From positions 248,001-312,000 of the forward strand of contig JAVVLW010001659.1 of NCBI GenBank assembly GCA_034401795.1: a DNA stretch of 64,000 nucleotides, in the 5' to 3' direction. The stretch is from Chaetoderma sp. LZ-2023a. Taxonomy: Eukaryota > Mollusca > Caudofoveata > Chaetodermatida > Chaetodermatidae. Made by a program: the position numbers and the translations under genes. Numbering within the stretch: position 1 is the stretch's first letter; each line of letters begins with the position of its first letter. Positions 28,701-41,123 of the stretch are shown piece by piece. Below the pieces are notes generated by a model. The model was not told the origin of the DNA. It worked only from the letters and a program-made list of their open reading frames with translations, and did not search any database.

Positions 28701-31700
28701 GCTTGCCAGGTGTATCAGCGTACCCGCCGTCAAGTACTGCTTGCGCTCAGGAGGAAGACGAAGGACCCCGTCTTGTAGAGCGCTCGCAGTTAGCCACGGA
28801 GGAGGATTGGTATGACGCTTGCCAGTGGTTGGTGAGCGTTAGGCCTGATCTGCCCGTGGAGCAGTCGGCTAGCCGCCGTGTTCACACGCCGTGGTTAGCT
28901 GGGAAACCAACTGCTAACGCTATGCCTTCTCTGCCGCTGGCGGAGCATGTCGTTGACATGTTCAAGGCGGCGGAGGCGTCCATTAACACGAGTGGACGTC
29001 TCGCGAAGGCCCCTCGCGAGGTGGCCAGGCGTTGTCGCATCGTGCCCCTGGACTACCAGCGGTACGGTGTGGTACCCAAGCCCAGCGTGGATGACCGCGC
29101 GGCTTTGGGTGAGGATACGCGGCCAGGATCCCGTTCTGACGCGGGGGTCTTGTGCGCGAACGCGTTGCGTTCGGCGAATACCGCGTTGCGTGATGCGGAG
29201 GAGAGTGGGAGGGCTTCGATTGCCGCTCTGTCCCACGTCTCCCAGCTGTTACAGGGGGTAGTAACGGCATCCGCATCGCGCCAGCCAGGCCCGCTCGCGG
29301 TCCAGCGAACCATCCAGGATGGTATTAACCTGGCGCTGGACTGTATGACGCGGGCGGTGACCAGGAGTGTCAGGGCAAGACGCACATTTGCCCTGGACAA
29401 TCTGTGCCCGTCTCAGGACCTGTATAATAGGCTACTCCGTACGCCTATGACGGGTCCTGGTCTTTTTGGAGGTGAGGGATGTCGCCACCTCCAGGAGACG
29501 GTCACCCTGGTGAATAACCAGAGGGCGCTGCGCGAACAGTTTGAGGTACTGCGTCGTGCTAACGTTCGCGCCGCGGCCCCTGCGTATCGTCCCCTGCAGG
29601 CTCGAGGTGGTGCTGGCCAAGTCAGAGGCCAGCCGCCGTCGCAGCGCCGGCCTCGGCCGCGTGCGATTCGGCCAGCAGTGAGGGGGGCGCAGGCTCCTCA
29701 GCCGCCGTCAGCCAGGCAGCCGCCCGTGCACCGAGGTGCGCGCGGGGCGGGGCGGGTCGCGCGAGGATCTGGGCGTGGTTATCGTTCCTGACAGGGCGCT
29801 TACCGCGGTAAGGACCACGCCGGTGTGTATGGCGACGGAGACAGTGCCGCTCTTGCATGCCTTGTGTCCACCGCGGTCCCTAGGTGGACCGGTGGGAGGC
29901 CGGCTAGCCGACCACATGCAAGAGTGGGAACGGTTAACTCAGGACCGTTTAGTCTTGCGATGGCTTTCCGTGGGGTATCATCCAGAGTGGATGACAGGCC
30001 CGCCGTCGCGACTGTCTCTGGTGCCAGTCTGGACTCCCATTCCGAGAGATCCAGATCAAAGGTTGTGTGTCGAGGAGGAGATAAATTCCCTCGTACAAAA
30101 AGGAGCTATTCAGCCGGCACAAAGGTGTCCGGGCTTCTATTCAACCCTGTTCTTGGTAACAAAACGCACCGGTGGGTGGAGACCGATTCTCAACCTCAAG
30201 CCATTGAACAAGTTCATCGAGACGCCCAGTTTCAAGATGGAAACGGTGCGCTCGGTGTTGGCGGGGTTGGAGAGGGGGATGTGGACGGCGTCGATAGATT
30301 TGAAGGACGCTTATTTCCACATCCCCATCCACAGGAGTTTCTGTCGCTTCCTGAGATTTGCATTCCAGGGCAGACAGTGGGAATTCAGGGTGGTGCCCTT
30401 CGGAATTTCCACGGCTCCTCGGGTTTTCACCCGTGTGGTTCTTGCGATCACAGCATACCTCCGCAGGAGAAGCATAGCTGTCCACACGTACATAGACGAC
30501 TGGCTGTTGAAAGCGCACACCCGGGAAAGTTTGTCCGCCAATCTGGAGATTGTTTTGAAAATTCTCACAGACTTGGGCTGGATGATCAATTTCCCAAAAT
30601 CAGAGCTGACTCCATCCCAGAAGTTTGTTTACCTGGGGATGTTCTTCGATCTGGAGACAGGATATGTTTATCCTACTCAGGAGAGAGTTCAAATACTCAT
30701 CTCATTGATTCAGTCAGTGTGCGACAGTCGTCATGTCCTGGCACGGGTTTACTTGAGAATGCTGGGGTTGATGGTTTCGTTGGAACCAGTCATTCCTCAG
30801 GCCGCCTTACGCAGGCGGCCGATCCAGTTGTTTCTCATGACACAATGGACCCAGAGTACAGGTTCGCTGGACTCGAATGTGTCAGTGTTGGCGCCTCTGA
30901 TTCACCACCTGCAATGGTGGTTGAATACAGAGAATCTCTTACCGGGGGTTTTGCTAACCCCTCCCCACCCTCAGGTGACTGTGTATACAGATGCATCGAT
31001 GGAGGGCTGGGGAGCTTGCCTGGAAGAATCCACGATATCAGGGCTTTGGAATCTGGAACAGTCACAGGAACATATAAATCTACTAGAGCTAAGAGCAGTA
31101 GTCCTGGGCCTGGAACATTTCTTACAGAAAGTTCAGGGCAAGATTGTTCTTATTCGTTCAGACAACTCAACAGTTGTGACTTACATAAACCGCCAGGGCG
31201 GAACGAAGTCGCCCAGTCTCTGTATGATGACATGGAAACTGCTTTGTTGGTGTCTGGATCACCAGATTACCTTGAAAGCAGTTCATATTCCGGGAAGGTT
31301 AAACCTGCTAGCAGACTCATTGAGCCGAAGGATGAGTGTTTTACCCACGGAATGGCAACTAAATCAATGTGTGGCGGATCGTCTGTTCGACCATTGGGGG
31401 AAACCCAACATCGATTTGTTCGCAACGAAGAAGAATGCGAAGATGACGACGTACGTCTCTCCGATTCCGGATCCAAGCGCTTTCGCAACAGATGCGTTAG
31501 CTATCAGCTGGGGGAGAATGTATGCATACGCATTCCCTCCAGCAATCCTGATTCCAAAAATTCTTCAGAAAATCAGACAAGAGGAATGCCAAGTGCTTCT
31601 GATCGCCCCGGATTGGCCAAGCCGATCATGGTATACGGATCTGCTGGACCTTCTGGTCTGCAATCCGGTTCCTCTGCCTCTGATGGACGATATTATCTTC

Positions 31701-34700
31701 CAGGGCAAGGCCCTTCACAACAATCCGTCAATGTTCAGATTGACTGCGTGGATGTTGTCAAGGAATCTAGAATTAAGGAGGGCTTTTCTGAGCAAGCAGC
31801 CATGTTTATGGCCAAAGCCAGGAGGGGGTCAACCTCCAGAGCATATAATTATAAAATCAACAGATTTGCAGAATGGTGCTCAAAAAGATGTATTGATCCA
31901 ATGGATTCATCTATTCAAGTAGTAGCTGATTTCCTCTGTCACCTCTATGATGCCTATAGCCTCAAGCCTAACTCTATTGCTGGTTATAAGTCAGCATTAA
32001 TGTCTGTTATTCCTTGCTTGGCTAAGAGGGGAAGTGATGAAGTAAATACATTGAATGTATTAATTAGAGGCATGGGCAATCTAAGACCAAGGAATCCTCC
32101 TGTGATTCCGTCTTGGAGTTTATCGCTAGTGCTTCAAGTACTAGGTGATAAGCCTTTTGAACCACTTAGTTCCATTTCTATGAAACTATTAACACTGAAG
32201 ACTGTGTTTTTAATTGCTGCGGCCTCGGCTAGGCGTAGGAGTGAGATTCATGCCTTATCAGCCGAGGATGACCGTTTTGTGGTTTCAGGGGAAGGCCTTA
32301 AGCTGCTACCTAGGATTAATTTCTTGGCTAAAAATCAGTCGTTGAAATATCCAGGTCAACCTATTATTTTGCCTGCTTTAACTAGATATGATCCTAATTC
32401 TAAAGCATGGTGTCCCGTCCGGGCGCTGCGCCAGTACAAACAACGTACGGCGGCATGGCGCACCGACCAGTCAGCGTTATGGTTGTCATATATTGAACCC
32501 CATGGGAGGGCTTCTAAGGACACCATTTCCAGGTGGATTGTGGAATGCATTCAGTTTTGCCATAAATCCGCCACCGGGAAGCAGGTTGACGTGGCCAAGG
32601 CTCACAGTGTCCGCGGCGTAGTGACATCCACGGCCCTATTTAATGGGGTCCCTGTGGATGATATTATGTCGGTGGCTCAGTGGCACTGTGAGTCAAGTTT
32701 TACAGACCATTATCTCCGTGACACCTCTAATCCTCTCGCCTTGTCGGTTTTGAAAAAATAAATCGGTTTATATTTTTTGAGGTGATTTCCTCATTACTTA
32801 TATATATCACAATTAATTTATGGAAACACCCACTTTTTTGGGCCTGCATCAGTCTTTACCGATGGGAAGATGATGTCAGCAGCCATTTCAACAAGGTCAG
32901 TCTTGTTCATGTGTTGTCCGTTGTTGATTGTATTGTCACGATTACCCGTTATTAATATGGTGATGGTTTGTGTATTTGTGTGGTTCATTGTTGAGAGTTA
33001 CGAAAATGGAGCTTTTTCGTCTCTGTCCTGTAGTACATGGCACTTGTACGTAGAGAGCGTATAGGACATTGAGGTCAGTCGACTCTTCCTCCCAGGAAGG
33101 AGGGGGGGGAGCGCATATGACATTCGGTCATCTCTCATACATCGGTCGTGTTATCCGATGGTTAGTCAAATCCTGACTGTTTTTTCTTACAGTTTCAGAA
33201 GTTTAAGTGCCTTAAACGCAGAAAAGCGTATTGGGATGAGCTGGTCTTTTGACCTCGCCTCCCTCCCGCCAGATTCACTTTCGAATTCTGGCAATATCAA
33301 AAGTATTAGGGAGGTAAGTATACTCTTGAAGTGAAATAAACGAAATCTAGGATTTCTTTTTTCACGAGAGAGTTGATACTTACCTCCCTAGATACGGACC
33401 CGGCCTCTCCACCCCACAGAGGCTCGGTCTTCAGGCTCTTAATAGTTGCATGTGTGTCAGCCAATAATCTAGTCAGAGGAAGTGCTAGTCTGCGCATGCG
33501 CGGTGGTGGGGCTGGCATCCGCCAGACTACGCTCTGACTCCCTGCCCAGTAGGGGCACCTAACTGTTTTAAATCTGAGTGTTTATTGAGTGAAAGCCAAT
33601 ATTTAGCAATATCAAAAGTATTAGGGAGGTAAGTATCAACTCTCTCGTGAAAAAAGAAATCCTAGATTTCGTTTATTGTCCTCGTCATCTGCTTCGGAGC
33701 AGATAATCCCCGCCTCTGAATCGACTTTCCTTAGGCCGTTACCAGTTTTCGACGATTCAGAGGTGGCCCCATTAGCGGGGGCATTCCACGACCTTGGCAG
33801 CAGGGTTGCCGCGCCGGTGGTCCGTGGACGGTTGGCGCTGGAGCCTGCTGGCTGCTTATCAGCCCAGGAGTATCCGCACGCTGCAGGTGCCAGTACCTCC
33901 TATGGCACCTTTCCTGGCCAGTCCGGGTTAGCTCTCTTTGCTGACCCGGAGTCTAATCTTTCTGGTCAGGAAGAAGAGGATTATCTGCTGGGGTCCCCTT
34001 CTGAAGCCGTGGCCATGGATTTTGACGTCTGTGCACCCCTCGCGGGGAATACAGGCGACATGATCCACGGTTCTACTCACGCAGGAGTAGAATTCACGGC
34101 TCAGAAGGTGGCCCTGGTTGGATCTGATGGTCAGTTATTCCGCATACCTCGGCTTGCCGAGAGTGTTGCTGGTGCTGGCCGGGGCCGTGGTGTGGCGGTA
34201 TCTGCCCCACGCTCTACCACGGCGCCTGCTCCTGGACAAGCCAGTCAGATTAACGTGCCTGCTCTTTCGGGCCCGCATGCTTTCTCGGGCTTGCCAGGAG
34301 TGTCAGCATATCCAACGTCAAGCTCGACTGCGTTAGCTCAGGAGGAAGACGAAGGCCCTCGTCTAGTAGAGCTTTCGCAGTTAGCCACAGAGGAGGATTG
34401 GTCTGACACTTGTCAATGGCTGATAAGTGTCAGGCGGACCTGCCCATGGAGCAGTCGGCTAGCCAGCGAGACCACAGGCCGTGGTTAGCTGGAATGTCGA
34501 CTGTTAGTGCCATGCCATCTCTGCCGCTAGCAAGGCATATCGTTGTGGTACCTAAGCCTAGCGTGGGTGACCGTGCGGCTTTAGGTGAGGATACGCGGCC
34601 AGGCTCCCGTTCTGACACGGGAGCCTTGTGTTCGAATTCGCTGCGTTCGGCCAATGCCACGTTGCGTGATGCGGAGGAGAGTGGGAGAGCGTCTATTGCG

Positions 34701-37700
34701 GCGCTGTCTCACGTCTCCCAGCTGTTACAGGGGGTAGTAACAGCATCCGCATCACGCCAACCGAGCCCAGTCACAGTCCAGAGAGCCATCCAGGATTGTA
34801 TCAACCTGGCTCTGGACTGTATGACTTGGGCGGTGACCAGAAGTGTCCGGGCGAGGCGCATGTTTGCGTTCGATAACCTGTGCCCATCCCAGGACCTGTA
34901 CAATAGGCTTCTGCGTACGCCTATGGCAGGTCCTGGTCTCTGGAGGTGAGGGATGTAGGCACCTCCAGGAGACGGTCACTCTGGTCAACAACCAGAGGGC
35001 GCTGCGCGAACAGTTTGAGGTGCTCCGTAGGGAGCGCGTTCGCGCTGCACCCCCTGCATACCATCCCCTGCAGGCTCGAGGTGGAGGTGGCCATGTCAGA
35101 GCGATTCGGCCAGCAGTGAAGGGGGCGCAGGCTCCTCAGGCGCAGCCAGCCAGGCAGCCACCCACGCACCGAGGTGCGCGTGGTGCTGGTCGTGGCGCGC
35201 GAGGATCTGGTCGTGGTAATCGTGCCTGATGAGAACCACTCCGGTGTTTCTGGCAAAGGAGACAGTGCCGCTCTTGCACTCCTTATGTCCACCTCTCTCC
35301 CTAGGTGGGCCGGTGGGAGGCCGGCTGGCCGACCACATGCAAGAGTGGGAACGGTTGACTCAGGACCGTTTAGTCTTGTGATGGCTTTCAGTCGGGTATC
35401 ATCCCGATTGGTTGACAGGCCCGCCATCGCGACTGTCTCTAGTGCCAATCTGGACTCCAAATCCGAGAGATCCAGATCAAAGGTTGTGTATAGAGGAGGA
35501 AATAAACTCCCTCATACAAAAAGGAGCAATTCAGCCGGCACAGAAGTGTCCGGGCTTCTATTCAACCGTGTTCTTAGTGACAAAAAACACTGGAGGGTGG
35601 AGACCAATTCTCAACCTCAAGCCATTGAACAAGTTCATAGAGACACCCAGTTTCAAGGTGGAGACGGTGAAGTCGTTGTTGGCAGGGTTGGAGAGGGGAA
35701 TGTGGACAGCTTCAATAGATTTGAAGGATGCTTATTTCCACATCCCCATAGCAAGGAGTTTCCGTCACTCCTCGGGTTTTCACCAGAGTGGTTCTTGCGA
35801 TTACAGCATACCTCCGCAGGAGAAGCATAGCAGTCCACACGTACATAGACGACTGGCTGTTAACAGCACACACCCAGGAAAGTTTATCGGCCAATCTGGA
35901 GATTGTTTTGAAGACTCCATCCCAGAAGTTTGTTTACCTGGGGATGTTCTTCGATCTAGAGACAGGATATGTTTATCCTACTCAGGAGAGGGTACAGATA
36001 CTCATCTCAGTAATACAGTCAGTGTGCAACAGTCGTCATGTCCTGGCACAGGTTTACTTGAGAATGCTGGGGTTGATAGTTTCTTTGGAACCAGTCATTC
36101 CTCGGGCCGCCTTACGCAGGCGGCCGATCCAGTTATTTCTCATGACACAATGGACCCAGAGTACAGGTTCACTGGACTCGAACGTGTCAGTGTTGGAGCC
36201 TCTAATTCACCACCTGCAATGGTGGTTGAAGACAGAGAATCTCCTGGCGGGGGTTATGCTAACCCCTCATCATCATCAGGTAACTGTGTATACAGATGCC
36301 TCGATGGAGGGGTGGGTAGCTTGCCTGGAAGAATCCACGATATCAGGGCTTTGGATTCTGGAACAGTCAAAGGAACATATCAATCTACTGGAGTTAAGAG
36401 CAGTAGTCCTGGGCCTGGAACATTTCTTACAGAAAGTTCAGGGCAAGATTGTTCTTATTCGATCAGACAACTCAACAGTTGTGACTTACATAAACCGCCA
36501 GGGCGGAACGAAGTCGCCCAGTCTCTGTATGATGACATGGAGACTGCTTTGTTGGTGCCTGGATCACAGGATTACCTTGAAAGCAGTTCATATTCCGGGA
36601 AGGTTAAATCTGCTAGCAGACTCATTGAGCCGAAGGATAAGTGTTTTACCGACGGAATGGCAACTAAATCAATGTGTGGCGGATCGTCTGTTCGACCATT
36701 GGGGGAAACCCAACATCGATTTGTTCGCAACGAAGAAGAATGCGAAGATGACGACGTACGTCTCTCCGATTCCAGATCCAAGCGCTTTCGCAACAGATGC
36801 GTTAGCTATCAGCTGGGTGGGAATGTATGCATACGCATTCCCTCCAGCAATCCTGATTCCAAAAATTCTTCAGAAAATCAGACAGGAGGAGTGCCAAGTG
36901 CTTCTGATCGCCCCAAATTGGCCAAGCCGATCATGGTATACGGATCTGCTGGACCTTCTGGTCTGCAATCCGGTTCCTCTGCAAGGCCCTTCACAACAAT
37001 CCGTCAATGTTCAGATTGACTGCGTGGATGTTGTCAAGGAATCTAGAATTAAGGAGGGCTTTTCTGAGCAAGCAGCCATGTTTATGGCCAAAGCCAGGAG
37101 GGGGTCAACCTCCAGAGCATATAATTATAAAATCAACAGATTTGCAGAATGGTGCTCAAAAAGATGTATTGATCCACTGGATTCATCTATTCAGGTAGTA
37201 GCTGATTTCCTCTGTCACCTGTATGATGCCTATAGCCTCAAGCCTAACTCTATTGCTGGTTATAAAGTATACGAAAATGGAGCTTTTTCGTCTCTGTCCT
37301 ATAGTACATGGCACTTGTACGTAGAGAGCGTATGGGACATTGAGGTCATTCGAGTCTTCCTCCCAGAATATGACATTTGGTCATCTCTCATCCATCGGTT
37401 TGTGTTAGCCGATGTTTTTTCAAATCCTGACTGTGTTTTCACACAGTTTCAGAAGTTTAAGTGCCTTAAACGCGGAAAAGCGTATAGGGAAGAGCTGGTC
37501 TTTTGACCTCACCTCCCTCCCGCCGAATTCCCTGACGAATTCTGGCAATATCAACGAGTATTAGGGAGGTAAGTATACTCTTGAAGTGAAATAAACGAAA
37601 TCACAGATTTCTTTTTTCACGAGAGAGTTGATACTTACCTCCCTAATACGGACCTGGCCTCTCCACCCCACAGAGGCTCGGTCTTCAGGCTCTTATTAGT

Positions 37701-40700
37701 TGCATGTGTGTCAGCCAATAAATTAGTCAGAGGAAGCGCTAGTCTGCACATGCGCGGTGGTGGGACTGGCATCCGCCGGACTGCACTCTACTCCATGCCC
37801 AGTAGGGGCACCTAACTGTTTTTATTCTGAGTGTTTATTGAGTGAAAGCCGATATTTAGCAATATCAAAGAGTATTAGGGAGGTAAGTATCAACTCTCTC
37901 GTGAAAAAAGAAATCTGTTATTTCGTTTAATTTGTGGATATATTAGAAGATAAATGTATTTTATGGCTGCCATTTTTTTATCAAGGGATCCCCTCACTGT
38001 TGTTCTTTAGCCATCATCGAATCAGGTGGTTGGCCTAAATGGGGCCCAATGGCGTAGATACTAAACTATCTGGAGGCTGAGTGATTAGGGAATGTGAGCT
38101 CGTGACTTGAATGTTATGGGATTGATTCCCGACTTGGCTGCAGCGGTGTGTGCCTGAGAAAGGCACTTCACTCTCAGTCTGCATTGTCCCAGTTCACCTA
38201 TCTGTAAAATATGTGAGAGCAGTGTCAGCAATACGTTATGTAAAAGCCATTGACTGCCTAGATGTGGCAGCCTAGCTGTATGCTCCCAAAGGGTGTGGAG
38301 ATTGTGATGAGTGAAAAATAGATAAGGCCCAATGACCAGGTGGTAAAGTTGGAACCTAAGCCGGCTGAGCATTCAAGTGGAAGCAGACTATAAACCCAGA
38401 CCTATCTACACCTATATACTATGTAATAATCATAATGGTTGGTTTCACTTGTTTGATTTGCCATGATTGTCTTGAATCTATCCCAGCATTCTTTTGTTGT
38501 TAACCCGTGATTGTCTTGAATCTGTTCCAGCAGTCTTTTGTTGTTAACCCGTGATTGTCTTGAATCTGTTCCAGCATATCTTTGTTGTTAACCTGTGATT
38601 GTCTTGAATCTATCCCAACATTCCTTTTTGTTAACCTGTGATTGGCTTGACTCTATCTCAACATTCTTTTTTATTAACCTGTGATTGTCTTGAATCTATC
38701 CCAGCATTCTTTTGTTGTTAACCTGTGATTGTCTTGAATCTATCCCAGCATTCTTTTGTTGTTAACCTGTGATTGTCTTGAATCTATCCCAGCATTCTTT
38801 TGTTGTTAACCTGTGATTGTCTTGAATCTATCCCAGCATTCTTCTGTTGTTAACCTGTGATTGTCTTGAATCTATCCCAGCATTCTTTTGTTGTTAACCT
38901 GTGATTGTCTTGAATCTATCCCAGCATTCTTTTGTTGTTAACCCTTTTCTAGTGTCTCAAATTCAAGACAACTACAGTACAGATAAAAAATAAGTTAACA
39001 TGTAGTACATAATACAATTTTGAGCATGATGTAAGTTATATTCTGTTGAATATTTTAAACATAATTGGATTGGTGGATTTTGCTGCCTTAACCTGTATTG
39101 TAAGGGAATTTTAGTAGCGTGGAAGAAATGGCATCTTCAGTATTGGTTTGTGTTTCATGCAGCCGTGTACCAATAAGCACCGATTTTGTGAACATGGTGA
39201 TTGGCCGACTTCGATCAGATGACATATACAATCAAATATCCGCATATCCATTCCCCGAGCATCGAAGTACTGCACTAGCGACTCAGGCAAGCATGTTGTA
39301 CATTATCCTCTACTTTGATCCAGACATTCTGAACAATCAGCAAGCAAAGATGAGAGAGATTGTTGACAAACATTTTCCTGATAACTGGGTGAGTGTGTCG
39401 TATTTCAAACTATTAAATCCTAAAATAACTTTGACACATTTAGCCATTTCGTAAAACCATATGGCAGATATGTTACTTTTAGCAATCTGTATGAACATAT
39501 TAAGATGAACTGGATACAACTTCAGTTGCTAGAGTTATGGCTCTTGTTTGATCTTCAAAATACTGAAAACTATGGAGAAAATACAATTGTGGCACGTTTT
39601 GCTATTGTTTAATGAAGTCAAAGAATTAATCAAGTTTATTGCTAAGAATATTGATATTATAAATATGTACGTGGTAGGTAGTGATACTCATCTTTAACGT
39701 GTATATCGTAGGTAGTGATACACATTATTAATTGTCTACGCCGACATGGTTATGATGCTTTACTTTATAGATTGGGACTGAAGAGAAAGTTGGAAAGATG
39801 CTAATTAGCTTTTTATTTTTCTCTGAATCAGAGTAAAATCTTTGAGGATGCGGCATCAGATTCTATGGGAAAAGGTTTTAGCAATAATGTATTAGGGAAT
39901 CATAGTACACATGACTGATGTGAACCGTGTCTTGTATTCTGCTTGTAGGTAATCAGTATCTACATGGGTATTACTGTGAACCTGGCTGAGATGTGGGCAC
40001 CATACAAAGCTGCAAGTACTGCTCTCAATAACACACTGGATATATCAAACATCAGAGAACAGGTAACTAATGCTTGCTACCAGGCATTCAAATTCACAAA
40101 TTTAATGTTCAAGATTTTTCAAGAAAATTGCAATTCTTGCTTAGTGAATGTCAACTTGTAGGCCTATTCTTGAAAGTTTATCACTGGAATGACTGGCTCG
40201 ATTATCTAGCCAGACATTCTATTGACAAATTTTCAAAAATAAGCTTCTGGCCTAAAAATGGATTTTCCTCAAGGCCGCCACAGAGGCTGGTTCTGGCTGA
40301 TTTGACCATGAAAGGGGTAATGCTAGCTAGATGCTTATAGAAATTGTTTAGAGCTAATGTTGTTCCTGGTAATAAGTAATAAGTAGATAGTTACATTTCT
40401 AGCTATGCTCTGCCAAATTCTAGGTAGGCTCGGCCCATGTGTTATGCGTGTTGGAATCGATTTAAAACTGAAAAGCTGAATTTCCAGAATCTAAATTTCA
40501 AGGTAACTATGAAGGTAAGTTGTTGAATATTTTGAAACTTATATTTGTCTGGGGGATGTTGCTGCCTATGGCAGACTGATTTTCATGACCGAGCTTATGA
40601 TTATGATGTTGTCATAATTATGATGTCAGTAAACATACTTATGCAGCAACATCTTAACACAAGACTGATTTCCAATTTTACACCAGTTCTTATAGAAAAG

Positions 40701-41069
40701 TAAACTGAATAGGGCACACTGATAATGATATAGTATAATTAATGATTACGGTAGTCTCTAAGGGCTAGTATATAATCGTTATGGCTACCAAAATACAGTG
40801 GTCACTAGATCTTCTGACTAGCTGCTAATCTACATTAATTGGTCTTAGTACTGACTGATAGGTATTACATTATAAATTAGCTAGAATTTTGTAGATTTGA
40901 ATTGAGTATAACTTCTGATAGTAATAATTATGTTTTATGCATTCAGTCATGAGCTATGTTTGATTTACTAACACTAAGGCAGATGCAGAGTACAGTATGC
41001 ATGCATTTAACAAAAACATGAAACTTTATCAACACAATCTGTGCATGTGTGCCTTCGCGTTTATGCATT

Positions 41070-41123
<54 letters not shown>

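Larger units (their letters stand above)
26632..33675 (+). mobile_element. DIRS-B: full-length DIRS element with all ORFs open, nested in DIRS-A
   Basis: Left end TTTCACTTCAAGAGTATAC, right end CCTAGATTTCGTTTA, ICR at 33292-33391, terminal inverted repeats at 26632-26822 and about 33435-33675. ORF1, ORF2 and ORF3 are all open. It sits inside the ORF1 of DIRS-A and is thus the younger insertion. By completeness it is the best candidate in the window for an autonomous copy. The element has no target-site duplication; the flanks ...CCTTTG and TTGTCCTCG join to the continuous gag sequence seen in other copies (CCTTTRTTGTCC). Confidence 0.94.
26275..35229 (+). pseudogene. DIRS-A ORF1, split by DIRS-B and decayed
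   Basis: The segment 26275-26631 encodes the Cys/His finger ([10 protein letters not shown]...CDVCKHW) and the Lys-rich helix, with an expanded G-run coding a Gly stretch near 26393-26408. The ORF is cut after [12 protein letters not shown] by DIRS-B and resumes at 33676 ([14 protein letters not shown]). Further damage includes frame loss near 34430, a deletion of about 125 bases near 34540, and a 2-base loss at 34940 that ends the frame as AGPGLWR-stop. The C-terminal end ([20 protein letters not shown] through GRGNRA) continues in another frame to 35229. Confidence 0.8.
33676..37929 (+). mobile_element. DIRS-A, right part
   Basis: Continues ORF1 of DIRS-A, then a heavily deleted ORF2 and ORF3, 3' region, ICR (37547-37646) and right terminal repeat ending TTATTTCGTTTA at 37929. 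Several clean internal deletions distinguish it from DIRS-B, including loss of most of the recombinase gene at about 37266. Confidence 0.9.

Noticed and set aside
35788..37506. 572-codon fused RT-recombinase ORF in DIRS-A
   Set aside because: Created by deletions that chain RT, recombinase N-terminus and 3' region; not an ancestral gene.
38464..38944. CRISPR array
   Set aside because: Units are contiguous with no unique spacers, and the context is an animal intron.
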